In this document: one piece after another, positions 30,788 through 38,945 of the stretch | Position numbering within the stretch: position 1 is the first letter of the stretch | How the letters are laid out: every line of letters begins with the position of its first letter | Assembly (NCBI RefSeq): GCF_900104895.1 | Contig: NZ_LT629742.1 | Location: forward strand, 3,534,001 to 3,598,000 | Direction of reading: 5' to 3' | Length of the DNA: 64,000 nucleotides | DNA from: Microterricola viridarii | GTDB lineage: Bacteria > Actinomycetota > Actinomycetes > Actinomycetales > Microbacteriaceae | The notes under the pieces: generated by a model | Databases searched by the model: none | Told to the model about the DNA's origin: nothing | Seen by the model: the letters and a program-made list of their open reading frames with translations, nothing else | Translations under genes and position numbers: made by a program

Positions 30788-31624
30788 CTAACCCTTGACG
30801 GCGCCGGCCGTCAGGCCCTGCACGATGTACCGGCTGGCGAAGGCGAACAGGATCATCGTCGGCACGATCGTGAGCACGGCCGCGGCCGACATCGAGCCCC
30901 AGTCGATCGTGAAGCTCGAGATGAAGCCGTTCAGCGCGGTCGGGATCGTCTTGTTCTCGTCCTTGTTCATCAACGTCACAGACAGGAACAGCTCGTTCCA
31001 GCAGTTGACGAAGTTGAAGATGAACGCGGCGATGATGCCGGGCTTCATCACGGGGATGATGACCCGGAACAGCGCGCCGAACCGCGAGCAGCCGTCGATC
31101 ATGGCCGCCTCCTCGAGCGCGTCGGGGATGTTCGCGAAGAATCCGCGCAGCATGATCGTGCTGAACGGGATGCACACCGCGATGTAGATGAGCATCAGGC
31201 CGAAGCGGTTGTCCACCAGTTTCAGCTGCACCATCATCAGGTAGAGCGGCCCGAGCGCGATGAACGCCGGGATCATCTGGGTGACGAGGAACGCCATCAG
31301 CACGGCGCCCTTGCTGCGGAACTCGAAGCGGGCCAGCACGTAGGCGGAGAGCATCGAGATGAACGTCGCCACCGTTGCGGCCGCCGTGGCCACGAGCAGG
31401 CTGTTGAAGACGTAGGTGCCGAAGCTCGACTTCTGGAACAGCGAGATGTAGTTCTCGAGCGAGAACACCTCCGGCCAGTACGTCAGCGGGTAGCTGAAGA
31501 TCGCGCCGGGGGTCTTGAACGAGGTGATCAGGATCCAGTACAGCGGGAACAGCGAGATGACCAGCCACAGCCCGAGGAAGACGATTCTGACGACCTTCGC
31601 CGCCGGCATTTCCCGGTTGATCAT
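30788..31624 (-). CDS. ABC transporter permease, CUT1 sugar type (MalG-like)
   Basis: The protein has 278 residues and six membrane segments. The EAA loop reads EEAAMIDGCSRFGALFRVIIP, the ATPase contact of MalG-like permeases. Its start overlaps the end of the preceding permease gene (ATGA). It ends the four-gene operon (PLP enzyme, binding protein, two permeases). No ATPase is encoded, which is normal for CUT1 systems that share an MsmK/UgpC-type ATPase from elsewhere in the genome. Confidence 0.93.
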   Translation of the reverse strand: MINREMPAAKVVRIVFLGLWLVISLFPLYWILITSFKTPGAIFSYPLTYWPEVFSLENYISLFQKSSFGTYVFNSLLVATAAATVATFISMLSAYVLARFEFRSKGAVLMAFLVTQMIPAFIALGPLYLMMVQLKLVDNRFGLMLIYIAVCIPFSTIMLRGFFANIPDALEEAAMIDGCSRFGALFRVIIPVMKPGIIAAFIFNFVNCWNELFLSVTLMNKDENKTIPTALNGFISSFTIDWGSMSAAAVLTIVPTMILFAFASRYIVQGLTAGAVKG

Positions 31625-32595
31625 GAGCGTGCCCCCTTCTTCTCGCGGATGGCCATCAGGTAGAAGGCGGAGAACACCAGCAGGATCGCGACGACGATGA
31701 GGCCGAGGGCGGAGGCCTGCCCGTAGTCGCCGCGCTGCGTGATCGCGATCATCCAGGTGGTGATGATGTGCGTCTGGTTGGCGGGTCCGCCGCCGGTCAT
31801 CGCCCAGATGATGTCGGGGAAGTTGAAGATCCAGATCACGCGCAGCAGCACCGTGAGCGCCAGCGTCGTGCTGATGTACGGGATCGTGATGCTGAACAGG
31901 GTGCGGATCTTGCCGGAGCCGTCCAGCGCTGCCGCCTCGTAGACGTCGTCGGGCACGGACTGCAGCGCCGCGAGGATCATGATCGCGAAGAAGGTGACGC
32001 CGTACCAGGTGTTGGCGATGATCACCGCCGTCATGGCCGTGCCCGGCTCCGCCAGCCACGGGATGGGGGCGTCGATGAGACCGGCCTTGCTCAGCAGGTC
32101 GTTGATCACGCCGAATTCGCCGTTGAACATCCAGCGGAACAGGATGCCGATCAGGAAGCCGGAGATCGCCCACGGGAAGAAGATGAGCGCCTGGTAGAGG
32201 CCGCGGAAGACGAACTTGCGGCGCAGCCAGAGGGCGAGCGCGAATCCGATGATGAACTGCGGGATGATCGAGGCCACGACCCAGACCACCGAGTTGCCGA
32301 GGATCACGTAGAAGTTGGGGTCGGCGAAGATCTTCTGGAAGTTGCCGAGGCCGACCCAGTCCGTGTTCGTCAGATTGTTCAGGTTCCAGTTGCGGAACGC
32401 CATCTGCGAGCCGGCGAGCATCGGGTAGTAGGTGAACACGGCAACGAACACCGCCGCCGGCAGCATGAACGCGGCGATGACCAGGCCGCGCCGCGTGCTG
32501 AAGGAGCGGCGGCGGGTGGTCTTCTGTGGGGACACGCTGGGGGCGCCCGCCCGTGTGAACGGGCGCCCTGTCGCGGTCGTCGTGTGACGAGACAT
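31621..32595 (-). CDS. ABC transporter permease, CUT1 sugar type (MalF-like)
   Basis: The protein has 324 residues: a charged cytoplasmic N-terminus of about 35, then six membrane segments. The EAA loop is YEAAALDGSGKIRTLFSITIP. It forms the import channel with the next permease, whose start overlaps its stop, and lies eight bases downstream of the binding-protein gene. The sugar or other solute is not known. Confidence 0.93.
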   Translation of the reverse strand: MSRHTTTATGRPFTRAGAPSVSPQKTTRRRSFSTRRGLVIAAFMLPAAVFVAVFTYYPMLAGSQMAFRNWNLNNLTNTDWVGLGNFQKIFADPNFYVILGNSVVWVVASIIPQFIIGFALALWLRRKFVFRGLYQALIFFPWAISGFLIGILFRWMFNGEFGVINDLLSKAGLIDAPIPWLAEPGTAMTAVIIANTWYGVTFFAIMILAALQSVPDDVYEAAALDGSGKIRTLFSITIPYISTTLALTVLLRVIWIFNFPDIIWAMTGGGPANQTHIITTWMIAITQRGDYGQASALGLIVVAILLVFSAFYLMAIREKKGARS

Positions 32596-32603
32596 GGTGG
32601 TTT

Positions 32604-33899
32604 CTACTCAGCCGCCCACTTCTCGGCCCAGTAGGAGTCCCAACTGGCGAGAAGTTCCTTGTTCGTCATCTGACCGATCAGCACCTGCTGCAGCTCGGTG
32701 TCTGCCTTGTCGGCCCACTCGGTGAACCAGGCGACGCCGCGCGGCTGCTCGGCGGTGATGTAGACGTCCGGGTTCTCGTTCATGTAGAGGTAGCTGGCCC
32801 ACGCGCCGGTCTTGTAGAACGGGTCGTCGGATGCGCCGGTCAGGATCGGGACCAGGCTGTTCTTCTGCGTGAACTCGATCGAGGCATCGCCGGAGTTCAG
32901 GAACTGGATCAGGCGGGCCGACTCGGCCTTGTGCTCGCTGGCCTCTGCCGTGCCCCAGCCGGCCGTCGCCAGCGGCTGGGTGGCCTTGCCGCCCGGGCCC
33001 ACGAGCATCGGAGCGGTGTTCCACTGCTCGGCGGTGATCGCCTTCGACTCGGTGACGGCGGCGATGACCTCCGGGTCCTGCAGCAGGAATCCGGTGGAGC
33101 CGTTGGTGAAGCCCTCGACCATTTCGGGGTAGCCCCAGGCGACGGACGACGGCGGAGAGGCCTGCTTGAACAGCGTGAGGTAGGTGTCCATCGCGTCGAG
33201 CGCCTCCGGTGCGGAGAAGATCGAGTCGCCGTTCTTCAGGCGGTACGCGTTGGTGACGTCGATGTCACCGGCGACGTAGGCCGAGATGGCGAGCACCGCG
33301 TTGGTGTAGCCGTTCTTGCCGCCGCGGAAGGCGTAGCCGTACTGGTTGGCGCCCGGGTCCTGGATCGCCGTGGCCTGCTCGACGATGTCGTCCCAGCTCA
33401 CCGGGGCGCCGTCGAAGCCGGCGTCCTTCACCATGTCGGTGCGGTAGAAGAGGCTGATGCCGTAGAAGCCGTAGGGCACGAAGTACATCTTGCCGCCGGC
33501 GGTCGCGACGCTCTGGGCGTTGCTGGTGAGCGAGTCCCAGCCGTCCCAGCCGTCGAACTCGCCGGTCATGTCGCTGAGCCAGCCGTTGGCCGAGAAGGGC
33601 CCGACGGTGAGGTCGCGCACCTCGAGCACGTCGACGCCGGAGCCGGACTGCAGCATCTGCTGGATCTTCTGGTCTGCCTGGTCGGTGGGCGGCGAGATCA
33701 GGTCGACGTTGATGTCGGGGTTCTGCGCCTCAAACTCGCCGATGAGCTTGGTGAGCAGTTCGGTGCGGGCGGGACTGGTCAGGCTCTCGACCATCTGGAG
33801 CGTCACCTTCCCGTCACCGGCGGGAGCGGAGCAGCCGCTGAGCGCGAGAGCAGTCACCAGGCCAAGCCCGAGACCGGCAAGAAGTTTCCGTTTCGTCAT
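32604..33899 (-). CDS. Extracellular solute-binding lipoprotein, family 1
   Basis: The protein has 431 residues. A signal peptide ends in the lipobox LALSGCSAP, so it is tethered to the outer face of the membrane. The remainder matches MalE-type binding proteins: VTLQMVESLTSPA, VLEVRDLTV, and the hinge-side FLLQDPEVIAA. Aromatic residues are plentiful, as in sugar binders. GAGGAG lies just before the ATG at 33899. It sits between a PLP-dependent enzyme and two permeases in one operon, so the ligand may carry an amino group. Confidence 0.9.
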   Translation of the reverse strand: MTKRKLLAGLGLGLVTALALSGCSAPAGDGKVTLQMVESLTSPARTELLTKLIGEFEAQNPDINVDLISPPTDQADQKIQQMLQSGSGVDVLEVRDLTVGPFSANGWLSDMTGEFDGWDGWDSLTSNAQSVATAGGKMYFVPYGFYGISLFYRTDMVKDAGFDGAPVSWDDIVEQATAIQDPGANQYGYAFRGGKNGYTNAVLAISAYVAGDIDVTNAYRLKNGDSIFSAPEALDAMDTYLTLFKQASPPSSVAWGYPEMVEGFTNGSTGFLLQDPEVIAAVTESKAITAEQWNTAPMLVGPGGKATQPLATAGWGTAEASEHKAESARLIQFLNSGDASIEFTQKNSLVPILTGASDDPFYKTGAWASYLYMNENPDVYITAEQPRGVAWFTEWADKADTELQQVLIGQMTNKELLASWDSYWAEKWAAE

Positions 33900-33966
33900 G
33901 TCTCCTCGTTTCGTTGTGCGTGCTGTTGTGGTCCGAGATGGGTGCACAGGGTGCTGGCGCGCGAGC

Positions 33967-35211
33967 TCAACGCTCGGCATCGCGCGCCCAGTCGCAGAGC
34001 GTTGGGACCATGCGCTCCACGAATTCTTCGAAGTCTGCTGCGGTGTTGTAGACGTGGGCGGAGAGCCGGAAGTAGCCGACACCGCCGAAGCTGGTGAACG
34101 CGCCCTCGATGCCGAACTCGCTGACCACCCGGTTGCGCAGGGCGTCGGCGGTCGGGTGCGAGCCGGCCAGGCCCTCAGGCAGCCGCACCAGGCGCAGCGC
34201 GTTGACCGGGGAGCCGACGTCGACGCGGTGGTCCTGGCCGGTGCGCTCGGCGAACGCCGTCGCCACGATCTCCTCGGCGTAGTCAGCGAGCTCGCTGATG
34301 TAGCTGCGGGCCTGACCCCAGCCCCAGGTGTCGGCGATGAAGCCGGTCGCGGTCGGCGCGGCCAGGTAGCTCGTGAGGTCGAGTGTGCCCTGGGTGTCGA
34401 AGCGCTCCGGGAACTCGAGGGGCGAGCCCCAGGAGTCCACCAGCGGGTAGAGCACGCTGTTGAGCTCGGTGGGGGCCAGCAACACCGCCGTCCCGCGCGG
34501 CGCGCAGGCGAACTTGTGCAGGTTGCCGATCCAGAAGTCACACTCGACGCCCTCGAGCGGGCTGTCGTAGAGGCCGGGCACGTGGGCGCCGTCGACCAGG
34601 GTGACGATGCCGCGGGCGCGGGCGGATGCCGCGATCTCTGCGACGGGCATGAAGCGCGCGGTCGCCGAGGTGATGTGGTCGATCACGATGAGCCGGGTCT
34701 TGTCCGAGCAGACCGCCATGACTGCGTCGTGCGCCTCGGCCGGCGTCGCGTGCAGCGGAACGTGCGCGGTGACCACGGTGCCGCCGTGGCGGCGGGCCAT
34801 GCGCTCGGCGCCCATCGTGACGGCGCCGTAGCCGTGGTCGGTGACCACGATCTCGGCCCCGCGCTCCATGGGCAGGCTCGAGTAGACGACGGTGGCGCCA
34901 GCACTGGCATTCGGCACGATGGCCGTGTGCTCGGCTGGCGCGCCGACGAAGTCGGCGATCTCGCGGCGCACGGCACCGATGCGCTCGGGCAGGAAGCTGA
35001 ACCACGCAACGGGGTCGGCATCCATCTCGGCGCGCAGCTCGTTCTGGTGCAGCTGGGCCACGCGCGGCACGGCGCCGAACGAGCCGTGGTTGATGTGCAG
35101 CGCACTCTCCGAGAGCGTCCACGCCGCTGCGGCTGGCGCGCCGCCCGGCAGCGTCAGCGGGCTCGGGGCGAGTGCGGCTGAGGGCCGGATTGGCGCATTC
35201 GTCGAAGTCAT
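33967..35211 (-). CDS. Class V aminotransferase-fold PLP enzyme, isopenicillin-N epimerase (CefD)-like
   Basis: The protein has 414 residues, with the start chosen at the ATG 35211 because the upstream extension is low in family similarity. HINHGSFGAVP, VPNASAGATVV, VDGAHVPGLYD and GNLHKFACAPRG mark the fold; the lysine in LHKF binds the cofactor. CefD-like enzymes epimerise or eliminate amino-acid side chains or act as cysteine desulfurase/lyases; the substrate is not known. It is the first gene of the ABC importer operon and faces a GntR regulator across three operator-like sites. Confidence 0.85.
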   Translation of the reverse strand: MTSTNAPIRPSAALAPSPLTLPGGAPAAAAWTLSESALHINHGSFGAVPRVAQLHQNELRAEMDADPVAWFSFLPERIGAVRREIADFVGAPAEHTAIVPNASAGATVVYSSLPMERGAEIVVTDHGYGAVTMGAERMARRHGGTVVTAHVPLHATPAEAHDAVMAVCSDKTRLIVIDHITSATARFMPVAEIAASARARGIVTLVDGAHVPGLYDSPLEGVECDFWIGNLHKFACAPRGTAVLLAPTELNSVLYPLVDSWGSPLEFPERFDTQGTLDLTSYLAAPTATGFIADTWGWGQARSYISELADYAEEIVATAFAERTGQDHRVDVGSPVNALRLVRLPEGLAGSHPTADALRNRVVSEFGIEGAFTSFGGVGYFRLSAHVYNTAADFEEFVERMVPTLCDWARDAER

Positions 35212-35275
35212 CGAGGTGTCACATCCTTGTGCAGTGCGAGAGCGTGGTTCGGCGATGCGCCGCTGCCTCGCAAAA

Positions 35276-35292
35276 AAGTTATTGGATGACTT
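35276..35292. promoter_or_regulatory. GntR operator-like site 1
   Basis: AAGTTATTGGATGACTT is a 7-3-7 palindrome with one mismatch, in the gap between the PLP-enzyme operon and the GntR gene. It shares the pattern AGTyrT-NNG-ATrACT with two sites downstream. Confidence 0.6.
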
Positions 35293-35339
35293 ATCGCGAA
35301 ACGGCGAATCAATGCCGACTCCAAGGAGCATATACATGA

Positions 35340-35354
35340 AGTCGTCAGATAACT
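35340..35354. promoter_or_regulatory. GntR operator-like site 2
   Basis: AGTCGTCAGATAACT matches the same 6-3-6 pattern with two mismatches between the arms. Its centre is 19 bp from that of site 3, close to two helical turns. Confidence 0.5.
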
Positions 35355-35358
35355 ACCC

Positions 35359-35373
35359 AGTCATTAGATGACT
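35359..35373. promoter_or_regulatory. GntR operator-like site 3 (best)
   Basis: AGTCAT-TAG-ATGACT is a perfect palindrome, about 70 bases before the GntR reading frame. It resembles known FadR/FCD-type GntR sites. Confidence 0.65.
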
Positions 35374-35444
35374 TTCGGGCCGTATGCTGTTCGGTACGTA
35401 GCACGACACAGGCCGAGAAAACCAATCGCACAAGGAGGCGCACC

Positions 35445-36149
35445 ATCAGCGCGATCGACGATGCATTCCACGGCCTGCGCCAGATGATCGCCTCCGGCGA
35501 GTTGCAGCCCGGCCAGCAGTTCCCCTCGGAGGCGCAGCTTTGCGACAGGCTCCAGGTCTCCCGCGGCTCGCTCCGCGAGGGCGTGCGCATGCTCGGCGCG
35601 CTCGGAGTGATCGAGTCCAGGCACGGCTCCGGCACCTACGTCTCCGCGCTCGAGCCGGCCAACATCATCGGGGCGCTCGGACTGACCGTCGGCCTGATGC
35701 CGCTCGAGGGGCTGATCGACATGTTCGAGTCGCGGCGCGTGCTCGAGTCGCACGCGACGTCGCAGGCCGCGGCCAACATGACGGATGCCGTGGCGGCCGA
35801 ACTCGGCGGCATCCTCGATGCCCTCGAACTGGCCACCGAGCAGGAGGAGGCGTCGGACCTGGACGCCCAATTCCACGAGAAGATCACCGCGCTCGCCCAG
35901 AACGCGACGATCGCCGAGCTGCTGCGCGTCTTCCGCTCGCGCTCGCGCTCGTACCAGCTCTTCGACCTGCCGGCCGGGCCGGACATCAAGGCGCAGAGCG
36001 ACCTCTCCCACCGCGAGATCCTCAACGCGCTGATCGCCCGCGACCCGGCGACGGCCGCGACGGCCGCCGCGTCGCACGTGCTGCAGACGGAGCGCTGGGC
36101 CCGGGAGCACCGGCCGGCCGCAACGCCGGGCCCGCTCCCGGTCGACTGA
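35445..36149 (+). CDS. GntR-family (FadR/FCD) regulator with probable AUC start
   Basis: The frame encodes a full GntR helix-turn-helix (LRQMIASGELQPGQQFPSEA, then LCDRLQVSRGSLREGVRML) and an FCD domain with the metal/ligand residues of DLDAQFHEKI and SHREIL. The first ATG in frame, 35484, would cut off the first helix and has no ribosome binding site. AAGGAGG ends six bases before the ATC at 35445, which sits exactly where the protein should begin, and no ATG, GTG or TTG precedes it in frame after AAGGAGG. I infer initiation at AUC. It probably controls the divergent PLP/ABC operon through the three palindromes. Confidence 0.75.
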   Translation: MSAIDDAFHGLRQMIASGELQPGQQFPSEAQLCDRLQVSRGSLREGVRMLGALGVIESRHGSGTYVSALEPANIIGALGLTVGLMPLEGLIDMFESRRVLESHATSQAAANMTDAVAAELGGILDALELATEQEEASDLDAQFHEKITALAQNATIAELLRVFRSRSRSYQLFDLPAGPDIKAQSDLSHREILNALIARDPATAATAAASHVLQTERWAREHRPAATPGPLPVD

Positions 36150-36163
36150 CCGCGTTAAAGAAG

Positions 36164-36254
36164 AAGGACCCCTCGCGCACCCGCCAGAGCCCGGTTACCC
36201 TTGCTACGTTTCCGTCCTGGGGGAATTGGCCTGGATGACGCCACGCGAGGAGTC
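36164..36254 (-). ncRNA. ffs: Signal recognition particle RNA, small bacterial type
   Basis: Read on the minus strand, the apical loop gives CAGGACGGAAACGTAGCAAG, matching the conserved GGNCGGAANNNAGCA core that binds Ffh. The outer stem pairs CCTCGCG near 36250 with CGCGAGG near 36172. A TTCTTCTTT tract follows as a possible terminator. Ends are approximate. Confidence 0.92.
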
Positions 36255-36385
36255 GTTCCCTACTTTACCGTGTTCGGAGAGCACTCGGTGACACCCCCGA
36301 TTCCGGCTCGCGGCGGCCTCGTGTCAAAAAGCACTCGATCCATCAGATAAGATTCTCTGAGTCGCTTTCTTTCGAGCAAGCTTCT

Positions 36386-36473
36386 GGAGAATTCGCCTAG
36401 TGGCCTATGGCGCACGCTTGGAAAGCGTGTTGGGTGCAAGCCCTCGGGGGTTCGAATCCCCCATTCTCCGCCA
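36386..36473 (+). tRNA. tRNA-Ser (anticodon GGA)
   Basis: The acceptor arms GGAGAAT and ATTCTCC pair, followed by G and an encoded CCA. The anticodon loop CTTGGAAAG has GGA for UCC/UCU codons, and a long variable arm lies between it and GGGGGTTCGAATCCCCC, as expected of a class II serine tRNA. Confidence 0.97.
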
Positions 36474-36503
36474 CCTCAGAAACACAGATCGCGAGATCCA
36501 GGG

Positions 36504-36535
36504 AATGTCCAACTTCGGTTGGACATTTCTGTTTT
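36504..36535 (+). terminator. Terminator of the tRNA-Ser gene
   Basis: AATGTCCAAC and GTTGGACATT form a perfect 10-bp stem closed by a stable TTCG tetraloop, followed by TCTGTTTT. The remaining 237 bases to the next gene show no convincing gene. Confidence 0.9.
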
Positions 36536-36772
36536 AAACAGACGAAAAACTCGGGGCGCCGGGCGAACCCCAACTTCCCTCAAGTTCCTTTTCGCCCGCC
36601 GCAACGGCGGGGCGCGCTGCTCGTGCGGCAGAAATTCCCAGACCGCATGGCCTTTCCCGCGCTCGGCCCGACAGCCGGTGTTCGCAGATTCTTCGCCCAA
36701 AGCTCATATGCATGTGTCATCCCGCATACCTGAGTGATGCACTTGTCTCGATTGCGCCGTACGCTCGGGTGT

Positions 36773-37348
36773 ATGCACCGGGGGAATGCAGACGATAACG
36801 CGAGCGCTGTGGGGGCGAACGCGGTGATTGTGCGACCCCGCGAGCAGGTGTTCACGCAGTCCGGGCTGGCTGTGACCGCACTGCTCCTGCCCGTGTTCGC
36901 GGTGCTGTACTGGCTCACGATTCCCACCGGGACCTGGCACATCGTCGCACTGGCCAAGCTGATCGCGGTCGTCGTCATCGCTCGCTTCGTCGTGATCTAC
37001 CACCGGGCAAACATCGCCATCTCACCGACCGGCGTGCGCGAGAGCGGATACACCGGGCTCCGCCGGGAGATCCGCATGGAGGAGATCGAGTCCGTGCTGC
37101 TCATCTCGCTCTACCGTGGCGCCACGGTCGACACGGAGGAGCAGCTCTTCGTGATCGGGAAGGACGGCAGCACACTGCTGCGGATGCGGGCACGCTACTG
37201 GGCGCACGAAGACATCCTCCGCGTGGTGGACGCGATCGAGGCCCCTGCCACGATCATCAGCACCCCGCAGACCCTCGACGAGTTCCGGCGCGAGCACTCT
37301 CGGCTGCTGTTCTGGTTCGAGCGTCGCCCGCAGCGCAGTCGCGCCTAG
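36773..37348 (+). CDS. Small membrane protein with PH-like domain
   Basis: The protein has 191 residues if begun at the ATG 36773; an earlier ATG at 36734 is possible but poorly placed. Two hydrophobic segments lie near 30-50 and 54-76, followed by a soluble part beginning ANIAISPTGVRESGY and LRREIRMEEIESVLLIS, which resembles bacterial PH-like (bPH/YdbT) domains. Function unknown. It is alone, with a terminator upstream. Confidence 0.65.
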   Translation: MHRGNADDNASAVGANAVIVRPREQVFTQSGLAVTALLLPVFAVLYWLTIPTGTWHIVALAKLIAVVVIARFVVIYHRANIAISPTGVRESGYTGLRREIRMEEIESVLLISLYRGATVDTEEQLFVIGKDGSTLLRMRARYWAHEDILRVVDAIEAPATIISTPQTLDEFRREHSRLLFWFERRPQRSRA

Positions 37349-37385
37349 GCCGCACTTCCCCGCGCTCGCCAACCCGAAGACGCCC

Positions 37386-38273
37386 ATGACAGCAGATCGC
37401 ACCCCGCAGCCGACCCCGGACGCCGTCGGCCGCGCACTCCTGCAGAGCTACGCAGAGCGCTGGCGCGCCCAGCCGGACGGGGACGCCTTCGCCACGGCAT
37501 CCAGCATTCTGCAGCCGGTGCTCTGGACCCCCGTCGCCGGCGCCCCGCGGAAGGCCATGCTCAAGCTGGCGCGGCCCGGCGCGGCCGGCGACGAGGAGCG
37601 CGCGGGTTTCGCCCTGCAGCAGTGGTGGGGCGGCGACGGCGCGGCGATGGTGTTTGAGCGCGGTGACGATGCCGTGCTGCTGGAGCGGGCGCTCGGCCGG
37701 CGCTCGCTGGCCGCCATGGCCTCCCGGCCATCGCCGGCGGATGACGATCACGCGCTGCGCCTGCTCTGCCAGAGCGTTGCGCGCCTGCACGAGCCGCGCC
37801 CGGCCCCGCCGGCGCTGGTCTCGCTTGAGCGGTGGTTTGCGGAGTTGTTCGAGCACGCGGATGCCGGCGGTGCCGGCTACCTGCGCGGCGCCGACCTCGC
37901 CGCCGAGCTGCTGGACGAGCCCGGAGACATCGTGGTGCTGCACGGCGACGTGCATCACGGCAATGTGCTCGATTTCGGCGAGCGGGGCTGGCTCGCGATC
38001 GACCCGAAGGGGCTCTCCGGCGCGCCGGCGTTCGACTACGCGAACATGCTCTGCAACCCCTCGCCGGAGCGGGCCGCCCGCCCGGAGGTGCTCGCCCGCC
38101 GGGCGGCGACGGTGGCGCTGGCATCCGGGATCGCCACGGGCACCCTGCTGCGCTGGGCCGTGGCCTGGACGGCCCTCTCGGCGACCTGGCATCGGCTCGG
38201 TGACGACCCTGCCGCGGCCGCCCGAAAGCTCGCCATCGGCGACACAGCCACCCGCTTGCTGCTCGACGCCTGA
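37386..38273 (+). CDS. APH(6)-like small-molecule phosphotransferase
   Basis: The protein has 295 residues. The kinase catalytic motif VVLHGDVHHGNVLDF is followed by the metal-binding AIDPKGLSG, both typical of the aminoglycoside/hydroxyurea kinase family related to streptomycin 6-phosphotransferases. It may modify an aminoglycoside-like compound or a cellular metabolite; chromosomal members are often of unproven specificity. It follows the PH-like gene in the same direction at 37 bases. Confidence 0.8.
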   Translation: MTADRTPQPTPDAVGRALLQSYAERWRAQPDGDAFATASSILQPVLWTPVAGAPRKAMLKLARPGAAGDEERAGFALQQWWGGDGAAMVFERGDDAVLLERALGRRSLAAMASRPSPADDDHALRLLCQSVARLHEPRPAPPALVSLERWFAELFEHADAGGAGYLRGADLAAELLDEPGDIVVLHGDVHHGNVLDFGERGWLAIDPKGLSGAPAFDYANMLCNPSPERAARPEVLARRAATVALASGIATGTLLRWAVAWTALSATWHRLGDDPAAAARKLAIGDTATRLLLDA

Positions 38274-38295
38274 GCCGGCTCGGCTAGGCCGCGGC

Positions 38296-38330
38296 GGCTA
38301 TGGAGCGGTGGCTATGGAGCGGTGGCTATG
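38296..38330. repeat. Tandem duplication of 14 bp at the GNAT 3' end
   Basis: GGCTATGGAGCGGT occurs twice in direct succession and then partly a third time (GGCTATG). It covers the stop codon of the GNAT gene. Confidence 0.85.
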
Positions 38331-38911
38331 CCGACGAGCGGGGCCTCGGCGCTGCTGGAGGGCAGCGAGTGAAAGCCGAGCCGGCCGTAGAAGGCGGCCG
38401 CTCCGGCGTTCTGCGGGGCGAAACCGAGGTGCAGCCCGGCCACGCCGCGCTCGTGCAGCGCGGCGCGCAGGCCGTCGATCAGCACGCGGCCGAGTCCCTG
38501 CCCCTGCGCCTCCGGGAGCAGGTCGATGTGCAGGTGCGCCGGGTAGGCGTCGAGCTCGGCGATGAGCATCCTCTCCGGGTGCAGCCCGGACTCGACGACG
38601 CCGGCCTCCGCGGCATCCGCCGGCTCGCCCGCATGACGCTGGGCGAAGCCCGGCAGCCAGTTCTCTCGGTGCCAACGCACGAAGTCGGCGGTGTCGGCCA
38701 CCGCGAGCAGGTAGCCGACGGCCTGGTCGCCGGCGGCGACGATGCTCACCAGCTCTGGCGCGTACTCCAGGTACGGCCCGGCGTACACGTCGGGCATCAG
38801 ATCGTCGGAGCTGTACTGGCCGCGCGCGTCGCCGCCGGCGTCGGCGGTGCGCACACAGATGTGATAGACCGCGGCGCGGTCACTCGGGCGGTAGGGGCGG
38901 ATCTCCAGCAT
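38312..38911 (-). CDS. GNAT-family N-acetyltransferase
   Basis: The protein has 199 residues from the ATG 38911. It opens with LEIRPYRPSDRAAVYHICV, the start of the GNAT fold. LHIDLLPEAQGQGLGRVLID contains the acetyl-CoA pyrophosphate loop Q-x-x-G-x-G, and NAGAAAFYGRLGF the final signature. The pattern resembles O-GlcNAcase-associated acetyltransferases. The stop codon lies within a short tandem duplication (38296-38330), so the last residues may be recent. Confidence 0.82.
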   Translation of the reverse strand: MLEIRPYRPSDRAAVYHICVRTADAGGDARGQYSSDDLMPDVYAGPYLEYAPELVSIVAAGDQAVGYLLAVADTADFVRWHRENWLPGFAQRHAGEPADAAEAGVVESGLHPERMLIAELDAYPAHLHIDLLPEAQGQGLGRVLIDGLRAALHERGVAGLHLGFAPQNAGAAAFYGRLGFHSLPSSSAEAPLVGIATAP

Positions 38912-38945
38912 GGGACCATTCTGTCGTGCGGGAGGGGGCGCCCGG

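Noticed and set aside
36407-36733. An open frame of 108 codons beginning MAHAWKACW
   Set aside because: It runs across the tRNA-Ser gene and its terminator; this is a common false ORF from tRNA-Ser sequence.
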